A stretch of DNA of 64,000 bases from Aminithiophilus ramosus (GCF_018069705.1 NZ_CP072943.1:2109453-2173452); one strand, 5' to 3'; counted from the first letter of the stretch, positions 36,669 to 45,452 are shown. The notes: generated by a model not told the origin, from the letters alone. Translations and numbers: made by a program.

Positions 36669-38736
36669 GGTCTTCCCCCTCCTCTTCGACGGAATAGGCG
36701 CAGGCCGAGCAGGAGAGGATCGTCTTGCGCCCCTTCTTCTTTTTCTCCAGGAAGGCGCCGCAGTCGGGGCAGGACCTGGAGGTGGGCTCGTTCCAGCTCA
36801 CGAAGTCGCAGTCGGGATAGCGGGAGCAGCCGTAGAAGATCCGCCCCTTCTTGCTCCTCCGCCGGGCGATCTCTCCCTCCTTGCACTTGGGGCAGGCGAC
36901 GCCGATGGTCTTGAGGAGGGGGCGGCTGTACTTGCACTGGGGGTAGCCCGAACAGGCGATGAACTCGCCGAAGCGCCCCCGCTTGATCACGAGGGGAGAG
37001 CCGCAGTCGGGACAGTTTTCGCCGATCTCCCGCACGGGAAGCTCGACGGGAGGGGCCAGCTCCTCCACCTTGGCCAGATCGACGGAAAAGGTCTGCCAGA
37101 AGGAGCGGACCAGGTCGAGCCACTGCCGCTGTCCCCCCTCGACCTGGTCGAGATCCTCCTCCATGGAGGCCGTGAAATCGGTGTTGACGAGATCGGAGAA
37201 GTGTTCGACGAGGAAGTCGCAGACGACGACGCCAAGCTCGGTGGGAACGAGTTTCTTTTCGTCCCCTCTTTCGGCGTACCCCCTGTCGAGAAGGGTGGAG
37301 ACGATGGCCGCGTAGGTCGAGGGACGGCCGACGCCCTTGTCCTCGAGGAGCTTGACGAGCCCCGATTCGGTGTAGCGCGAGGGCGGACGGGTGAACTTCT
37401 GGGTCCGTGCCACGTCGAGGAGCTCCAGAACCTCGCCCCTTTCGGCGCCGTCGATGATTCCCTCTTTGAGGTCGAGGGACCAGAGGAGGCCCCAGCCCTG
37501 GAAAAGGAGGGAGACGCCGGACTGGCGAAGGCCGAAGGGACCGGCCTCGACGTCGACGGTCGTCCTGGAGAGGCGGGCCGCAGCCATCTGGCTGGCGACG
37601 AAGCGGCGCCATACGAGGTCGTAGAGCTGAAACTGCTCGCGGCTGAGATGGGCCTTGATCTCCTGGGGCTCGAAGGTCACGTCGGTGGGACGGATCGCCT
37701 CGTGGGCGTCCTGGACGCGGCCCCGGCTTTTGTGTTCGTTGGCCTTTTCCGGCAGATAGTCCGAGCCCCAGCGGGACTCGATGAAGGCCCGGCAGGCCTC
37801 CTGGGCCGATTCGCTGACGCGGAGGCTGTCGGTGCGCATGTAGGTGATGAGCCCGACGGGGCCCTTGCCGGGAATCTCGACGCCCTCGTAGAGGGACTGG
37901 GCGACGGCCATGGTTCTCTTGGGGGCATAGCCCAGCCGCCGGCCGGCCTCCTGCTGGAGGGTGCTCGTCTTGAAGGGGGGCAGAGGCGTTCGGCGGCTTT
38001 CCTTGGCCTTCCAGTCGACGACGACGAGAGGGTGACGGCGCAGTTCCCTTTCGGCGGCCTCGGCCTCTTCGGCGCAGGTCAGGGTCAGGGCCTTGCCGTC
38101 GCGCCTCTCCAGGCGGAGCCTGTACCGCCTGTCGTCCTTTCCCGCCTCGACGTCGACGAGCCAGTACTCCTGCTCTTTGAAGGCCTCGATCTCCCGCTCC
38201 CGCTCGCAGAGGATGCGAAGGGCCACGGACTGGACGCGGCCGGCCGAGAGGCCCGATCGGATCTTGTTCCACAGAAGGGGGCTGAGGCGGTAGCCGACGA
38301 GACGGTCGAGAACGCGTCGGGCCTGCTGGGCGTCGACGCGGCGGAGGTCGATCGGCTCGGGATGGGCGACGGCCTCCTTGACGCCCTGTTTGGTGATCTC
38401 GAAGAGGCGGATCCGGCAGGCCGCGGCAGGGTCGATGCCGAGGATGAAGGCCAGATGCCAGGCGATGGCCTCTCCCTCCCGGTCGGGGTCGGAGGCGAGA
38501 AGGATCCGGTCGGCCCCTTTGGCCCGACTTTTCAGCTCCTTGACGACGCTCCCCTTGCCGCGGACAAGGATGTATTCGGGGGCGAAGTCCTCTTCGACGA
38601 GGACGCCCAGACGGCTTTTGGGAAGATCGCGCACGTGTCCCATGCTGGCCTTGATTTCGTAGTTCCGGCCCAGCATCTTGGAGAGGGTTTTCGCCTTCGT
38701 CGGCGACTCGACGATGACGAGGGTTTTCTTAGCCAT
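36652..38736 (-). CDS. topA: DNA topoisomerase I
   Basis: TopA relaxes negative supercoils. The 694-residue protein starts with a Toprim domain (VIVESPTKAKTLSKMLGRN; SDPDREGEAIAWHLA), has the active-site tyrosine in GLITYMRTDSLRVSESAQEA and ends with three zinc-ribbon modules (from about 580) whose cysteine pairs are CPDCG...CSGYPQC, CPKC...CSRYPDC and CPDCG...CSAC. Full length. It follows a 91-residue gene by 9 bases under the same promoter and leader. Confidence 0.97.
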   Translation of the reverse strand: MAKKTLVIVESPTKAKTLSKMLGRNYEIKASMGHVRDLPKSRLGVLVEEDFAPEYILVRGKGSVVKELKSRAKGADRILLASDPDREGEAIAWHLAFILGIDPAAACRIRLFEITKQGVKEAVAHPEPIDLRRVDAQQARRVLDRLVGYRLSPLLWNKIRSGLSAGRVQSVALRILCEREREIEAFKEQEYWLVDVEAGKDDRRYRLRLERRDGKALTLTCAEEAEAAERELRRHPLVVVDWKAKESRRTPLPPFKTSTLQQEAGRRLGYAPKRTMAVAQSLYEGVEIPGKGPVGLITYMRTDSLRVSESAQEACRAFIESRWGSDYLPEKANEHKSRGRVQDAHEAIRPTDVTFEPQEIKAHLSREQFQLYDLVWRRFVASQMAAARLSRTTVDVEAGPFGLRQSGVSLLFQGWGLLWSLDLKEGIIDGAERGEVLELLDVARTQKFTRPPSRYTESGLVKLLEDKGVGRPSTYAAIVSTLLDRGYAERGDEKKLVPTELGVVVCDFLVEHFSDLVNTDFTASMEEDLDQVEGGQRQWLDLVRSFWQTFSVDLAKVEELAPPVELPVREIGENCPDCGSPLVIKRGRFGEFIACSGYPQCKYSRPLLKTIGVACPKCKEGEIARRRSKKGRIFYGCSRYPDCDFVSWNEPTSRSCPDCGAFLEKKKKGRKTILSCSACAYSVEEEGEDHGGQA

Positions 38737-38745
38737 GACGAAGCC

Positions 38746-39021
38746 CTAGCAGGTCCATCGGGCGCTCTGTTCGACGGGGAAGGCACTTTCCCGACCGGCG
38801 GGGGGAAGTGCCGCCTCTTCCCAGAGGGCCTCGAGGACGGCCGAGAAGAGTTCGGCGCCGACGCGAAGGCGGCCGGACCGTCCGAGACGGACCGATTCGT
38901 CGAGGGCGCGCTCGACGACTTCGGGAGGGAATTCCTCCGTTTCGAGATAGCGGCAGGCGAGGCCGAGGGCCTCGACGGAAAGATGGCGGCGTTCAAGATC
39001 GTGAATCAGACGACAGAACAT
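38746..39021 (-). CDS. Hypothetical 91-residue protein, first gene of the topA operon
   Basis: I do not recognise this protein. It is 91 residues, mostly helical by composition, with the start MFCRLIHDLERRHLSVEALG and a Pro-rich end. GGAGGTG lies five bases before the ATG, and the gene ends 9 bases before topA, so it is very probably translated. In Proteobacteria a small smg gene can sit between dprA and topA, but I see no clear sequence match. It could act as a leader ORF for topA or as a small partner protein. Confidence 0.65.
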   Translation of the reverse strand: MFCRLIHDLERRHLSVEALGLACRYLETEEFPPEVVERALDESVRLGRSGRLRVGAELFSAVLEALWEEAALPPAGRESAFPVEQSARWTC

Positions 39022-39035
39022 GGGGGCACCTCCGT

Positions 39036-39062
39036 AAAAAAGCTCCCTCGCAAAGAAGGAGC
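39036..39062 (-). terminator. Terminator-like hairpin in the topA operon leader
   Basis: On the minus strand an 8-bp stem (39055-39062 with 39042-39049, one G-U pair) and 5-base loop is followed by six T (39036-39041). It lies downstream of the promoter at 39114-39142 and directly upstream of the GGAGGTG ribosome site of the 91-residue gene. A GCTCCC run at 39079-39084 could pair with the 3' arm GGGAGC instead, an antiterminator-like option. It could also simply catch read-through from dprA. Confidence 0.7.
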
Positions 39063-39113
39063 GCTTCCCCTGGACAAAAGGGAGCCCCCGGATTCTTCCT
39101 GGGGGACGAGGAT

Positions 39114-39142
39114 TATCTAACCATAAAAGCGCCAGCCGTCAA
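39114..39142 (-). promoter_or_regulatory. Sigma-A-type promoter of the topA operon
   Basis: On the minus strand TTGACG (39137-39142), a 17-base spacer and TAGATA (39114-39119, followed by AT) form a good housekeeping promoter between dprA and the 91-residue gene. It predicts a start near 39106 and an 85-base leader. Confidence 0.75.
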
Positions 39143-39197
39143 AGGGCGGTCCCTCCCTTTTCTTTCGGAACGGAAGAGTTCCGCCGCCGAAAACCGT

Positions 39198-40301
39198 TCA
39201 TATCCCCGGACCGGCGCTCCACCGTCCCGGTCCCGAGGGGTAGACCAGACCCCGCGCGGCAAGGAGGCTCAAAATTCTGACCACATCGGCGGCGCCCATT
39301 TTACCCTGGGCGGCAAGGTTGTCAACGGCCCGTTCCCCTCTGTCGCGAAGGATGAAATACAGGCGTTTCTCCTCCTCCGAAAGTTGAAGGCTCCGCGTCG
39401 GAGCGGGAAGGGAGGGAGTGTCGAAGAGGGAGAGCTGTCGCTGGCCGTTGAGACCGACGAATTCGTCGAGGTCGACGAGAGGAAAGGCGCCGTCGAAGAG
39501 GAGGCGGTTGGAGCCCTCGCAGACGCCCTCTCCCAGACGGCCGGGGACGACCCAGACCTCCCGCGAGGCCTCCAGAGCCAGCCGGGCCGTGATCATGGCG
39601 CCGCTTCTCTTCGGGGCCTCGACGACGACAAGGCGCGAGGCGAGGCCGATGATGATCCGGTTCCGTCGGGGGAAACGCCAGGGACGGGCCTCCGTCCCCA
39701 GGGGGTATTCGCTGACGAGCGCCCCCTTGGCGGCGATGGAGCGGAAAAGGTCCTCGTGGCCTCGGGGGAAGACGCGGTCGACGCCGGTGCCGAGAACGGC
39801 CACGGTGGGAAAGCCTCCGTCGAGGGCGCCCGAATGGGCCGCCCCGTCGATGCCCGAGGCCCCTCCGCTGACGACGGCCAGGCCGATCTGGGAGAGGCGG
39901 CACCCCAGGTCGTGGGCGACGCGGTGGCCGTAGGTCGAGCAGCGCCGCGTTCCGACGACGGCGACGGACCCCTCCAGAGAGGGGAACGTTCCCCGCAGGT
40001 ACAGCGCGAGAGGCGCCCCGGGCAGACGACGAAGGGAATCGGGATAGGCTTCGTCGTCGACGGTGACGACGGTGACGCCGAGGTCCCGGCAGCGGTCGAG
40101 CTCCCTGTCGGCCCACTGCCGGGCGAGGCCCTCCTCGAGAAAGGCCCGGACCCGCTCCGTCAGACCCAGTCCCTTCCAAAGGGAGATTCCCCCCTCGAGG
40201 AGTTCGACGGCGTCGACTCCCTCGAGGCGAAGGCCCTCGAGATCGTCCCGATCGAAACTCTCGCAGCCGCCGAGGAGCATCAGAGCGCGCCTTCGGTCCA
40301 T
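39198..40301 (-). CDS. dprA: DNA-processing protein DprA
   Basis: DprA binds single-stranded DNA during transformation and loads RecA. The 367-residue protein has an N-terminal SAM-like region, the Rossmann core (SVAVVGTRRCSTYGHRVA, VVSGGASGIDGAAHSGAL, SEYPLGTEARPWRFPRRNRI) and a C-terminal winged-helix domain (about 300-360). The ATG at 40301 overlaps comM by 22 bases and follows a purine-rich GGGGGAGAGGG tract. Confidence 0.95.
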   Translation of the reverse strand: MDRRRALMLLGGCESFDRDDLEGLRLEGVDAVELLEGGISLWKGLGLTERVRAFLEEGLARQWADRELDRCRDLGVTVVTVDDEAYPDSLRRLPGAPLALYLRGTFPSLEGSVAVVGTRRCSTYGHRVAHDLGCRLSQIGLAVVSGGASGIDGAAHSGALDGGFPTVAVLGTGVDRVFPRGHEDLFRSIAAKGALVSEYPLGTEARPWRFPRRNRIIIGLASRLVVVEAPKRSGAMITARLALEASREVWVVPGRLGEGVCEGSNRLLFDGAFPLVDLDEFVGLNGQRQLSLFDTPSLPAPTRSLQLSEEEKRLYFILRDRGERAVDNLAAQGKMGAADVVRILSLLAARGLVYPSGPGRWSAGPGI

Positions 40302-41800
40302 CCCTCTCCCCCTCTTCCTCTGTAGGCCAGAGCCTCGGCCACATGGCCCACGTCGATATGGGAGGCACCGGCCAGATCGGCGATGGTGCGGGCCACGCGC
40401 AGGACGCGGCTCACGCCGCGGCCCGTGAGACGATGGCGCCGGGCCGCCGAGGCCAGAAAGGCCCGGATCTCCCCGCCTCCCTGGAAGGTTCTGCGCAGGA
40501 TCTTCTCGGGGATCTCGGCGTTGCAGCCGTAACCCCACCTTTTCCACCGCTCCTGCTGAAGGGTCCGCGCCGCCTCGACGCGGGCGGCGACGACGGAACT
40601 GGCCTCGCCCGATGCGGAGGAGAGGTCGACAAGTTCCTCCGGCGTCAGCCGGGGCACCTCGACGTGAAGGTCGATGCGGTCCAGGATGGGCCCCGAAAGG
40701 CGATGGCTGTAACGCTCCCTCTCGGCGGCCGAACAGCGGCAGGGAAGGAGGGGATCGCCGAGATAGCCGCAGGGACAGGGATTGCAGGCGCAGACGAGGA
40801 GCACCCGTGCCGGATAGACGACCGTTCCCGTGGCCCGGCTGACGACGATCTCGCCGTCCTCCAGGGGCTGGCGCAGGGCTTCGAGGAGGTCGCGGCGGAA
40901 CTCGGTGAACTCGTCGAGGAAGAGAACGCCCCTGTGGGCGAGGCTCACTTCGCCGGGGCGGAGCTCTCGGCCACCGCCGCAGACGGCGGCCGAACTGGCC
41001 GTGTGGTGGACGGACCGGAAGGGGCGACGCCTCCCCGATCCGAAGGGCTGTCCGAGGGTGCTGCGGACGAGAAGCACCTCCAGAAGCTCCTCCTGCGAGA
41101 GGGGCGGCAGAATTCCCTGAAGGGCCCGGGCCAGCATGGTCTTGCCCGAACCAGGCGCCCCGACGAGAAGGAGATTGTGATGGCCCGCGGCGGCGATCTC
41201 AAGGGCCCGCTTGGCGGCCGCCTGGCCCTTGATGTCGGCCAGATCGATCTCGGCCTCGCAGAGGGCTCTCTCGTCGGCGGCCGGGCCGACCGGATCGAGG
41301 GAGACCTCCCCCCGGAGATGGGCCAGAAGGGCCTCCAGAGTCGGGGCGGCGAAGGCCTCCAGGCCCGGGACGAGGGCCACCTCGGCGGCGTTGCCCTCGG
41401 AGACGTAGAGCGTCAGGCCCGACTTTCGGGCCATGAGGGCCGCAGGAACGGCACCCCGGACGCGGCGGAGCCTTCCGTCCAGGGCCAGCTCCCCGAGGAA
41501 GACGGCCGGCCTCTGTCGGGGGATCAGCCCCTCCCGTTCGGCCAGGGCGACGGCCATGGGCAGGTCGAGCAGGGCCCCCTCCTTGGGGAGATCGGCCGGG
41601 GCCAGGTTGACGGCGATGCGCCCTCTGAGGTTGGTGCCGATGGCGCGAAGGGCGGCTCGAACCCGCTCCCGCGCCTCGCGGACGGCCACGTCGGGAAGGC
41701 CGACGATGGAGATGGCGAAGAGGCCGCCCGTGATTTCCACCTCGATTTCGACCTTGAGGGCCTCGACGCCCCGGAGCGTGACGCCGCAGACGTCGCTCAC
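40280..41800 (-). CDS. comM: ComM/YifB-family Mg-chelatase-like AAA+ helicase
   Basis: ComM is a hexameric helicase that helps branch migration in natural transformation. The 506-residue protein has the N-terminal ChlI-like domain (AISIVGLPDVAVREARERVR, NLAPADLPKEG), Walker A (VGAPGSGKTMLARALQGILP), the RPFRSVHHTAS motif, Walker B GVLFLDEFTEF, a cysteine cluster CACNPCPCGYLGDPLLPCRC and the C-terminal helical domain. The GTG at 41800 overlaps the yraN stop (GTGA). Pairing with dprA fits a competence role. Confidence 0.94.
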   Translation of the reverse strand: MSDVCGVTLRGVEALKVEIEVEITGGLFAISIVGLPDVAVREARERVRAALRAIGTNLRGRIAVNLAPADLPKEGALLDLPMAVALAEREGLIPRQRPAVFLGELALDGRLRRVRGAVPAALMARKSGLTLYVSEGNAAEVALVPGLEAFAAPTLEALLAHLRGEVSLDPVGPAADERALCEAEIDLADIKGQAAAKRALEIAAAGHHNLLLVGAPGSGKTMLARALQGILPPLSQEELLEVLLVRSTLGQPFGSGRRRPFRSVHHTASSAAVCGGGRELRPGEVSLAHRGVLFLDEFTEFRRDLLEALRQPLEDGEIVVSRATGTVVYPARVLLVCACNPCPCGYLGDPLLPCRCSAAERERYSHRLSGPILDRIDLHVEVPRLTPEELVDLSSASGEASSVVAARVEAARTLQQERWKRWGYGCNAEIPEKILRRTFQGGGEIRAFLASAARRHRLTGRGVSRVLRVARTIADLAGASHIDVGHVAEALAYRGRGGEGWTEGAL

Positions 41801-42165
41801 GAAGGCCACCCGGCGGCGATGTCGGCAAGGAGCTCCACCCGGGGCTCGCCCCCCCGGCCGTCGAGCGTCACGGCGAGAAGATCGATGCGCCAGGGGCCCT
41901 GCCACCCCAGACGGGCGACGTAGCTCCGCCCGGCCCGGACGAGGATCTTGAGCTTCCTGGGCCCCACCGACTCCCGAGCGGGCAGAAGACGGCCGACGCT
42001 TCTCAGCCTCACCTCGACGACGACGATTTCTCTGCCGTCGAAGGCCACGATATCGAGCTCGCCGCCTCCGACGCGGACGTTGCGCCCCCTGATCGACCAG
42101 CCCAGAGAGAGCAGATGGCCGACGGCGATCTGCTCGCCGTAACGCCCCTTCTCGAGCGGATTCAA
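41797..42165 (-). CDS. yraN: UPF0102 family endonuclease-like protein YraN
   Basis: A 122-residue member of the UPF0102 family: start GRYGEQIAVGHLLSLGW, the nuclease-fold motif GELDIVAFDGREIVVVEVRL, and a C-terminal WRIDLLAV. The exact role is unknown in the family. The start is a TTG (42165) that overlaps the flhX stop; the conserved N-terminal motif begins right after it, which supports this choice. Confidence 0.88.
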   Translation of the reverse strand: MNPLEKGRYGEQIAVGHLLSLGWSIRGRNVRVGGGELDIVAFDGREIVVVEVRLRSVGRLLPARESVGPRKLKILVRAGRSYVARLGWQGPWRIDLLAVTLDGRGGEPRVELLADIAAGWPS

Positions 42166-42455
42166 AGGCGCCGCCCCTTCCCGCCGCCCCTGACGCCGCG
42201 ACGATCGATGCCGTAGACGAAGGCCAGGACTCGGGCCACGGCCTCGTAAAGCTCGACGGGGATCTCCTCGCCCAGCTCGAGGACGAGAAGAGCGCTCACC
42301 AGGGCGGCGTCCTCGACGAGAGGGACCTCGGCGCTGCGGGCGATCTCGATGATCTTCTCGGCAAGATAGCCCTCCCCGGAGGCGACAAGGCGGGGAGCCG
42401 CGCCCGGGCCGGGCTCGTAGCGGAGAGCCGCCGCTTTTTTTCTCTCTTTCGTCAT
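42162..42455 (-). CDS. Stand-alone FlhB C-domain homologue (FlhX/YlqH)
   Basis: A 97-residue protein matching the part of FlhB after the cleavage site: APRLVASGEGYLAEKIIEIA, VPLVEDAALVSALLVLELGE and IPVELYEAVARVLAFVYGID. Stand-alone copies (FlhX/YlqH) can partly replace the cleaved FlhB C-domain. Here it starts after the position of the cleavage motif. It overlaps the FliK-like gene upstream (ATGA), a pairing also seen as ylqG-ylqH in Bacillus. Confidence 0.9.
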   Translation of the reverse strand: MTKERKKAAALRYEPGPGAAPRLVASGEGYLAEKIIEIARSAEVPLVEDAALVSALLVLELGEEIPVELYEAVARVLAFVYGIDRRGVRGGGKGRRL

Positions 42456-43471
42456 GCCTCGAAATCCACCCCCCGGTACAGTCGGGGCCCTTCCTCGGAA
42501 AGGGCCGAGAGGCCCAGGTGCTGAAGCTGCAGGGGGAGCTCCCGCAGCTGGTCGGCCAGGCCCGCGAGCTCTTCCCCTATGGGGGCCATCCCCTCGGGAG
42601 AGGCCCTCAGGAAGACGGCCAGGGCTCGGCCGTCGTAATGCAGTTCCCCTTCGACGGTCCCCATATGCCTCAGGGGAAGATCGAAGGACATGAGCCAGAG
42701 GCCGCGGCCGTTCTCGACGGAGACGCGCGCCGGAGGTCCCTCTTCAAGGGGCCAACGGAGGAGGGGACGGGCCTCTCCGTCGGAATCGACGGCAAGAGGC
42801 GATCCCAGCAGGGCCATGGCCGAGAGCAGGTCATGGAGCTCTCCGTCGTCGCTTCGGATCCCGGCGAGGGCCTCCCTGAGGGGAACTCCCGCCGCCAGCC
42901 TCGCCGAAAGACGTTCTCGAAAGCGCTTCCAGAGACGCGAGACCTCCCCGTCGCTCAGGGCGAGATAGCCGACGATGACGGAGACGTTCCGCTCCGTCAT
43001 CTCCAGCCCGCGGGCCCAGAGTTCGACGAGGGCCGGCAGTTTCTCCGCCGAGGCGCCGAGGCGCAGCCAGGCCGAGCGGAGCGCGTCGAGGGCCTCCCTG
43101 CCCAGGGGGAGACCTCGGGAGAGAAGGGCCTCGGCCAGGGCGAGATCGCGACCCGACAGGGATTGAAGCAGCCCCTGCCCCGCCGCCGTGAGCAGCTTGA
43201 GAAGGGGCACGTCGCCGTTCTGCCACTGGGCCCGGAAGGCCTGTCCCGGGAAGAGGTCCATCGTCGAGCGGGCCAGAAGCTCCCGCCCCAGGACGCGGAC
43301 GAGGTAGGTGCCGTCGTCGTTTTTGACCATGACGCGGCCCTCGACGACGTCGCCGTCGGCCAGGGGGAGGGACGAGGGGCGGGCCGCCGTCTGCGGAGCC
43401 TTCGCCTGCGTCTCCTGCGGCCCCAGGGGAAGGCCCTGTCTCGGATCGAGGCCGCCGATGCCCGTCGTCAC
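42452..43471 (-). CDS. FliK-like C-terminal protein (YlqG type)
   Basis: The 339-residue protein has a Pro/Gln-rich start, a small beta module (about 45-85, DVVEGRVMVKNDDGTYLVRV), a helical middle and a C-terminal region (about 250-335, RGLWLMSFDLPLRHMGTVEG; LYHDGRALAVFLR-like) resembling the FliK hook-length domain. It sits directly before the FlhB-like gene, as ylqG does before ylqH. The GTG at 43471 overlaps the rnhB stop (GTGA). Whether it acts in flagellar export is not known. Confidence 0.7.
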   Translation of the reverse strand: MTTGIGGLDPRQGLPLGPQETQAKAPQTAARPSSLPLADGDVVEGRVMVKNDDGTYLVRVLGRELLARSTMDLFPGQAFRAQWQNGDVPLLKLLTAAGQGLLQSLSGRDLALAEALLSRGLPLGREALDALRSAWLRLGASAEKLPALVELWARGLEMTERNVSVIVGYLALSDGEVSRLWKRFRERLSARLAAGVPLREALAGIRSDDGELHDLLSAMALLGSPLAVDSDGEARPLLRWPLEEGPPARVSVENGRGLWLMSFDLPLRHMGTVEGELHYDGRALAVFLRASPEGMAPIGEELAGLADQLRELPLQLQHLGLSALSEEGPRLYRGVDFEA

Positions 43472-44046
43472 GGGAGGATCTTTCTGCAGAAGCTCGGCCG
43501 ATGGATCGGACAGAGGCCCAGACGGCGGAGGGCCTCCCGGTGGGAGGCCGTTCCGTATCCCTTGTGGCGGGCGAAACCCCACTGGGGATAAAGGCGGTCG
43601 AGAGCCGTCATGGCCCTGTCGCGAAGGACCTTGGCGACGACGGAAGCGGCCGCCACGGCGGGGACGATGTCGTCGGCGCCGGGAAGAGCCCTCTGGTCGA
43701 AGGGAAGGCCGGGAATGAGGCGATTCCCGTCGACGATGACCCGGTCGGCCTCGACGGCCAGGGCCAGGACGGAACGTTTCATGGCCCAGAGGCTGGCCTG
43801 AAGGATATTCATCCTCTCGATCCGCGCCGGCGAGGCGGCCTGGGCCCGCCAGAGCACGCCGAGACGGCTCATGGAGAGGAAGAGCGATTCGCGCCGGGCC
43901 TCGGAGAGCTTTTTCGAATCCCGCAGGCCCAGGTCGAGGAGGATCTCCCGCTGCGGGCGGGTGAGGACGACGGCGGCGGCGACGACGGGGCCGGCCAGAG
44001 GCCCCCTCCCCGCCTCATCGGTGCCGACGATCAGACGTCCCGCCAT
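43468..44046 (-). CDS. rnhB: Ribonuclease HII
   Basis: RNase HII removes ribonucleotides from DNA. The 192-residue protein has the active-site motif GTDEAGRGPLAGPVVAAAV, RDSKKLSEARR, the conserved DGN and aspartate region (VIVDGNRLIPGL) and AAASVVAKVLRDRAM with WGFARHKGYGTASHREAL. Normal length. It overlaps rbgA by 16 bases. Confidence 0.96.
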   Translation of the reverse strand: MAGRLIVGTDEAGRGPLAGPVVAAAVVLTRPQREILLDLGLRDSKKLSEARRESLFLSMSRLGVLWRAQAASPARIERMNILQASLWAMKRSVLALAVEADRVIVDGNRLIPGLPFDQRALPGADDIVPAVAAASVVAKVLRDRAMTALDRLYPQWGFARHKGYGTASHREALRRLGLCPIHRPSFCRKILP

Positions 44047-44867
44047 GGGGGAGCCTCACCGGGCGTCTCGAGCGTGAAGCGTCCCAGCCGACCGGTGGAG
44101 AAGGCGTCGAGGAGGCGTTTGCCCGCCTGAGAGAGGTCGACGACGCCGCCTCGGACGAGACAGCCCAGCCGACGGCCGATGGCCTCCAGGAGGGCCTCGT
44201 CGCTCTCGCCTCCGTCGCCGACGCCCCAGCTCGTCTCGACGAGACGCCAGAGCCCGCGGCGGCGCAGAAGGCCGATGAGACCCAAAGCCAGCACCTCCGT
44301 CCCTCCGATGACCTCGGGACGGCTGCAGCCGATCCAGGCGAGCCAGCGGTGGACGGAAGCCCCCGAATGGGGGTCGGCGATGCCCGGAGAGTCGACGACG
44401 AGAAAATCTCTCCCCTTGAACCAGGAGACGCCCCGGGTGACGCCGGGAATGGCGCCGACGACGGCCGACCTGCGCCCCACGAGGCCGTTGAGGAGAAGCG
44501 ATTTGCCCACGTTGGGGATGCCCATGACGGCCAGGCGCAGCTCCCGGTGAGCCGGACGGCGGGCGCTCAGGGCCTTGACGAGTCCGTCGAGACGGTCCTT
44601 TCGAAGGTCGTAGGTCCAGGCCTCGCTGCCCTTTTCGCGGAAGAAGGATATCCAGCGGGAGGTTTCGGCCTCATCGGCCAGGTCGCGGCGCGTCAGGACC
44701 TGCCACACGGGCTTGGAGGAGCGAAGGGCTTCGATGAAGGGCGAGGCCGTCAGAATCGGGGCCCGGGCATCGCGGACCTCGACAAGGAGGTCCAGGCCGT
44801 CGACGAGTTCCAGCAGTTTGCGGGAGCCTCGTGCCATGTGGCCCGGAAACCAGACGGTCCGTCCCAC
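44031..44867 (-). CDS. rbgA: RbgA/YlqF-type circularly permuted GTPase
   Basis: RbgA helps late assembly of the 50S ribosomal subunit. The 278-residue protein starts WFPGHMARGSRKL, a family mark, and carries permuted GTPase motifs: G4 near residue 60, G1 MGIPNVGKSLLLNGLVG, G2 VGAIPGVTRGVSWF and G3 VVDSPGIADP. The G4 motif, normally NKxD, reads LTRRDLAD here, and G3 has Ser for Thr. The C-terminal domain (about 190-270) is present. It lies 2 bases after lepB. Confidence 0.9.
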   Translation of the reverse strand: MGRTVWFPGHMARGSRKLLELVDGLDLLVEVRDARAPILTASPFIEALRSSKPVWQVLTRRDLADEAETSRWISFFREKGSEAWTYDLRKDRLDGLVKALSARRPAHRELRLAVMGIPNVGKSLLLNGLVGRRSAVVGAIPGVTRGVSWFKGRDFLVVDSPGIADPHSGASVHRWLAWIGCSRPEVIGGTEVLALGLIGLLRRRGLWRLVETSWGVGDGGESDEALLEAIGRRLGCLVRGGVVDLSQAGKRLLDAFSTGRLGRFTLETPGEAPPWRDV

Positions 44868-44868
44868 G

Positions 44869-45381
44869 TCACTCCACCCTTCCCAATCGGTCCAGGGGCC
44901 AGTAGCGGACGAAGACGGGACCCTTGAGGTAATTTTGGGGGACGAAACCCCAGAAGCGGCTGTCCTGAGAGTTGGGGCGGTTGTCGCCCATACAGAAGTA
45001 GCTCCCCTCGGGAATCTTGACGGGAGGCATCTCGAAAAAGTCGCGGTTCTTGACGTAGGGCTCCGTCTGAGGCGATCCGTTGACGAAGACCGTCCCCTCC
45101 TTGAGTTCGACGACGTCGCCGGGAAGGGCGATGATGCGCTTGACGAAATCGCGGCGGGGGTCCATGGGGTACTTGAAGACGGCGATCTGGCCCCGGGCGG
45201 GATCGCTGAAGCGGTACCAGAACTTGGCGACGAGGACGCGGTCGCCCACCTCCAGGGTAGGAATCATCGATCCGCTGGGGATCCAGAAGGCCTGGACGAC
45301 GAAGGTGCGCAGGATCAGGGCGAGCGCCAGAGCCCAGAGAATGGTCTCCAGGGTCTCGCGCCACCACGGTTTGACAGCCAT
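44869..45381 (-). CDS. lepB: Signal peptidase I
   Basis: LepB cleaves signal peptides of exported proteins. The 170-residue membrane protein has one N-terminal helix (about 10-30), nucleophile Ser38 in IPSGSMIPTL, general base Lys81 in RRDFVKRIIALPGD and the GDNRPNSQDSRFWG motif. GAGGAGG precedes the ATG, and a near-consensus promoter lies 70-100 bases upstream, making it the first gene of the lepB-rbgA-rnhB-ylqG-flhX-yraN-comM-dprA unit. Confidence 0.96.
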   Translation of the reverse strand: MAVKPWWRETLETILWALALALILRTFVVQAFWIPSGSMIPTLEVGDRVLVAKFWYRFSDPARGQIAVFKYPMDPRRDFVKRIIALPGDVVELKEGTVFVNGSPQTEPYVKNRDFFEMPPVKIPEGSYFCMGDNRPNSQDSRFWGFVPQNYLKGPVFVRYWPLDRLGRVE

Positions 45382-45452
45382 ACCATGACCTCCTCGGGAG
45401 CGTCGCGAAATAGGGATGGAGAGACAGTGCCCCGGAAACGGGGGACCTCACG

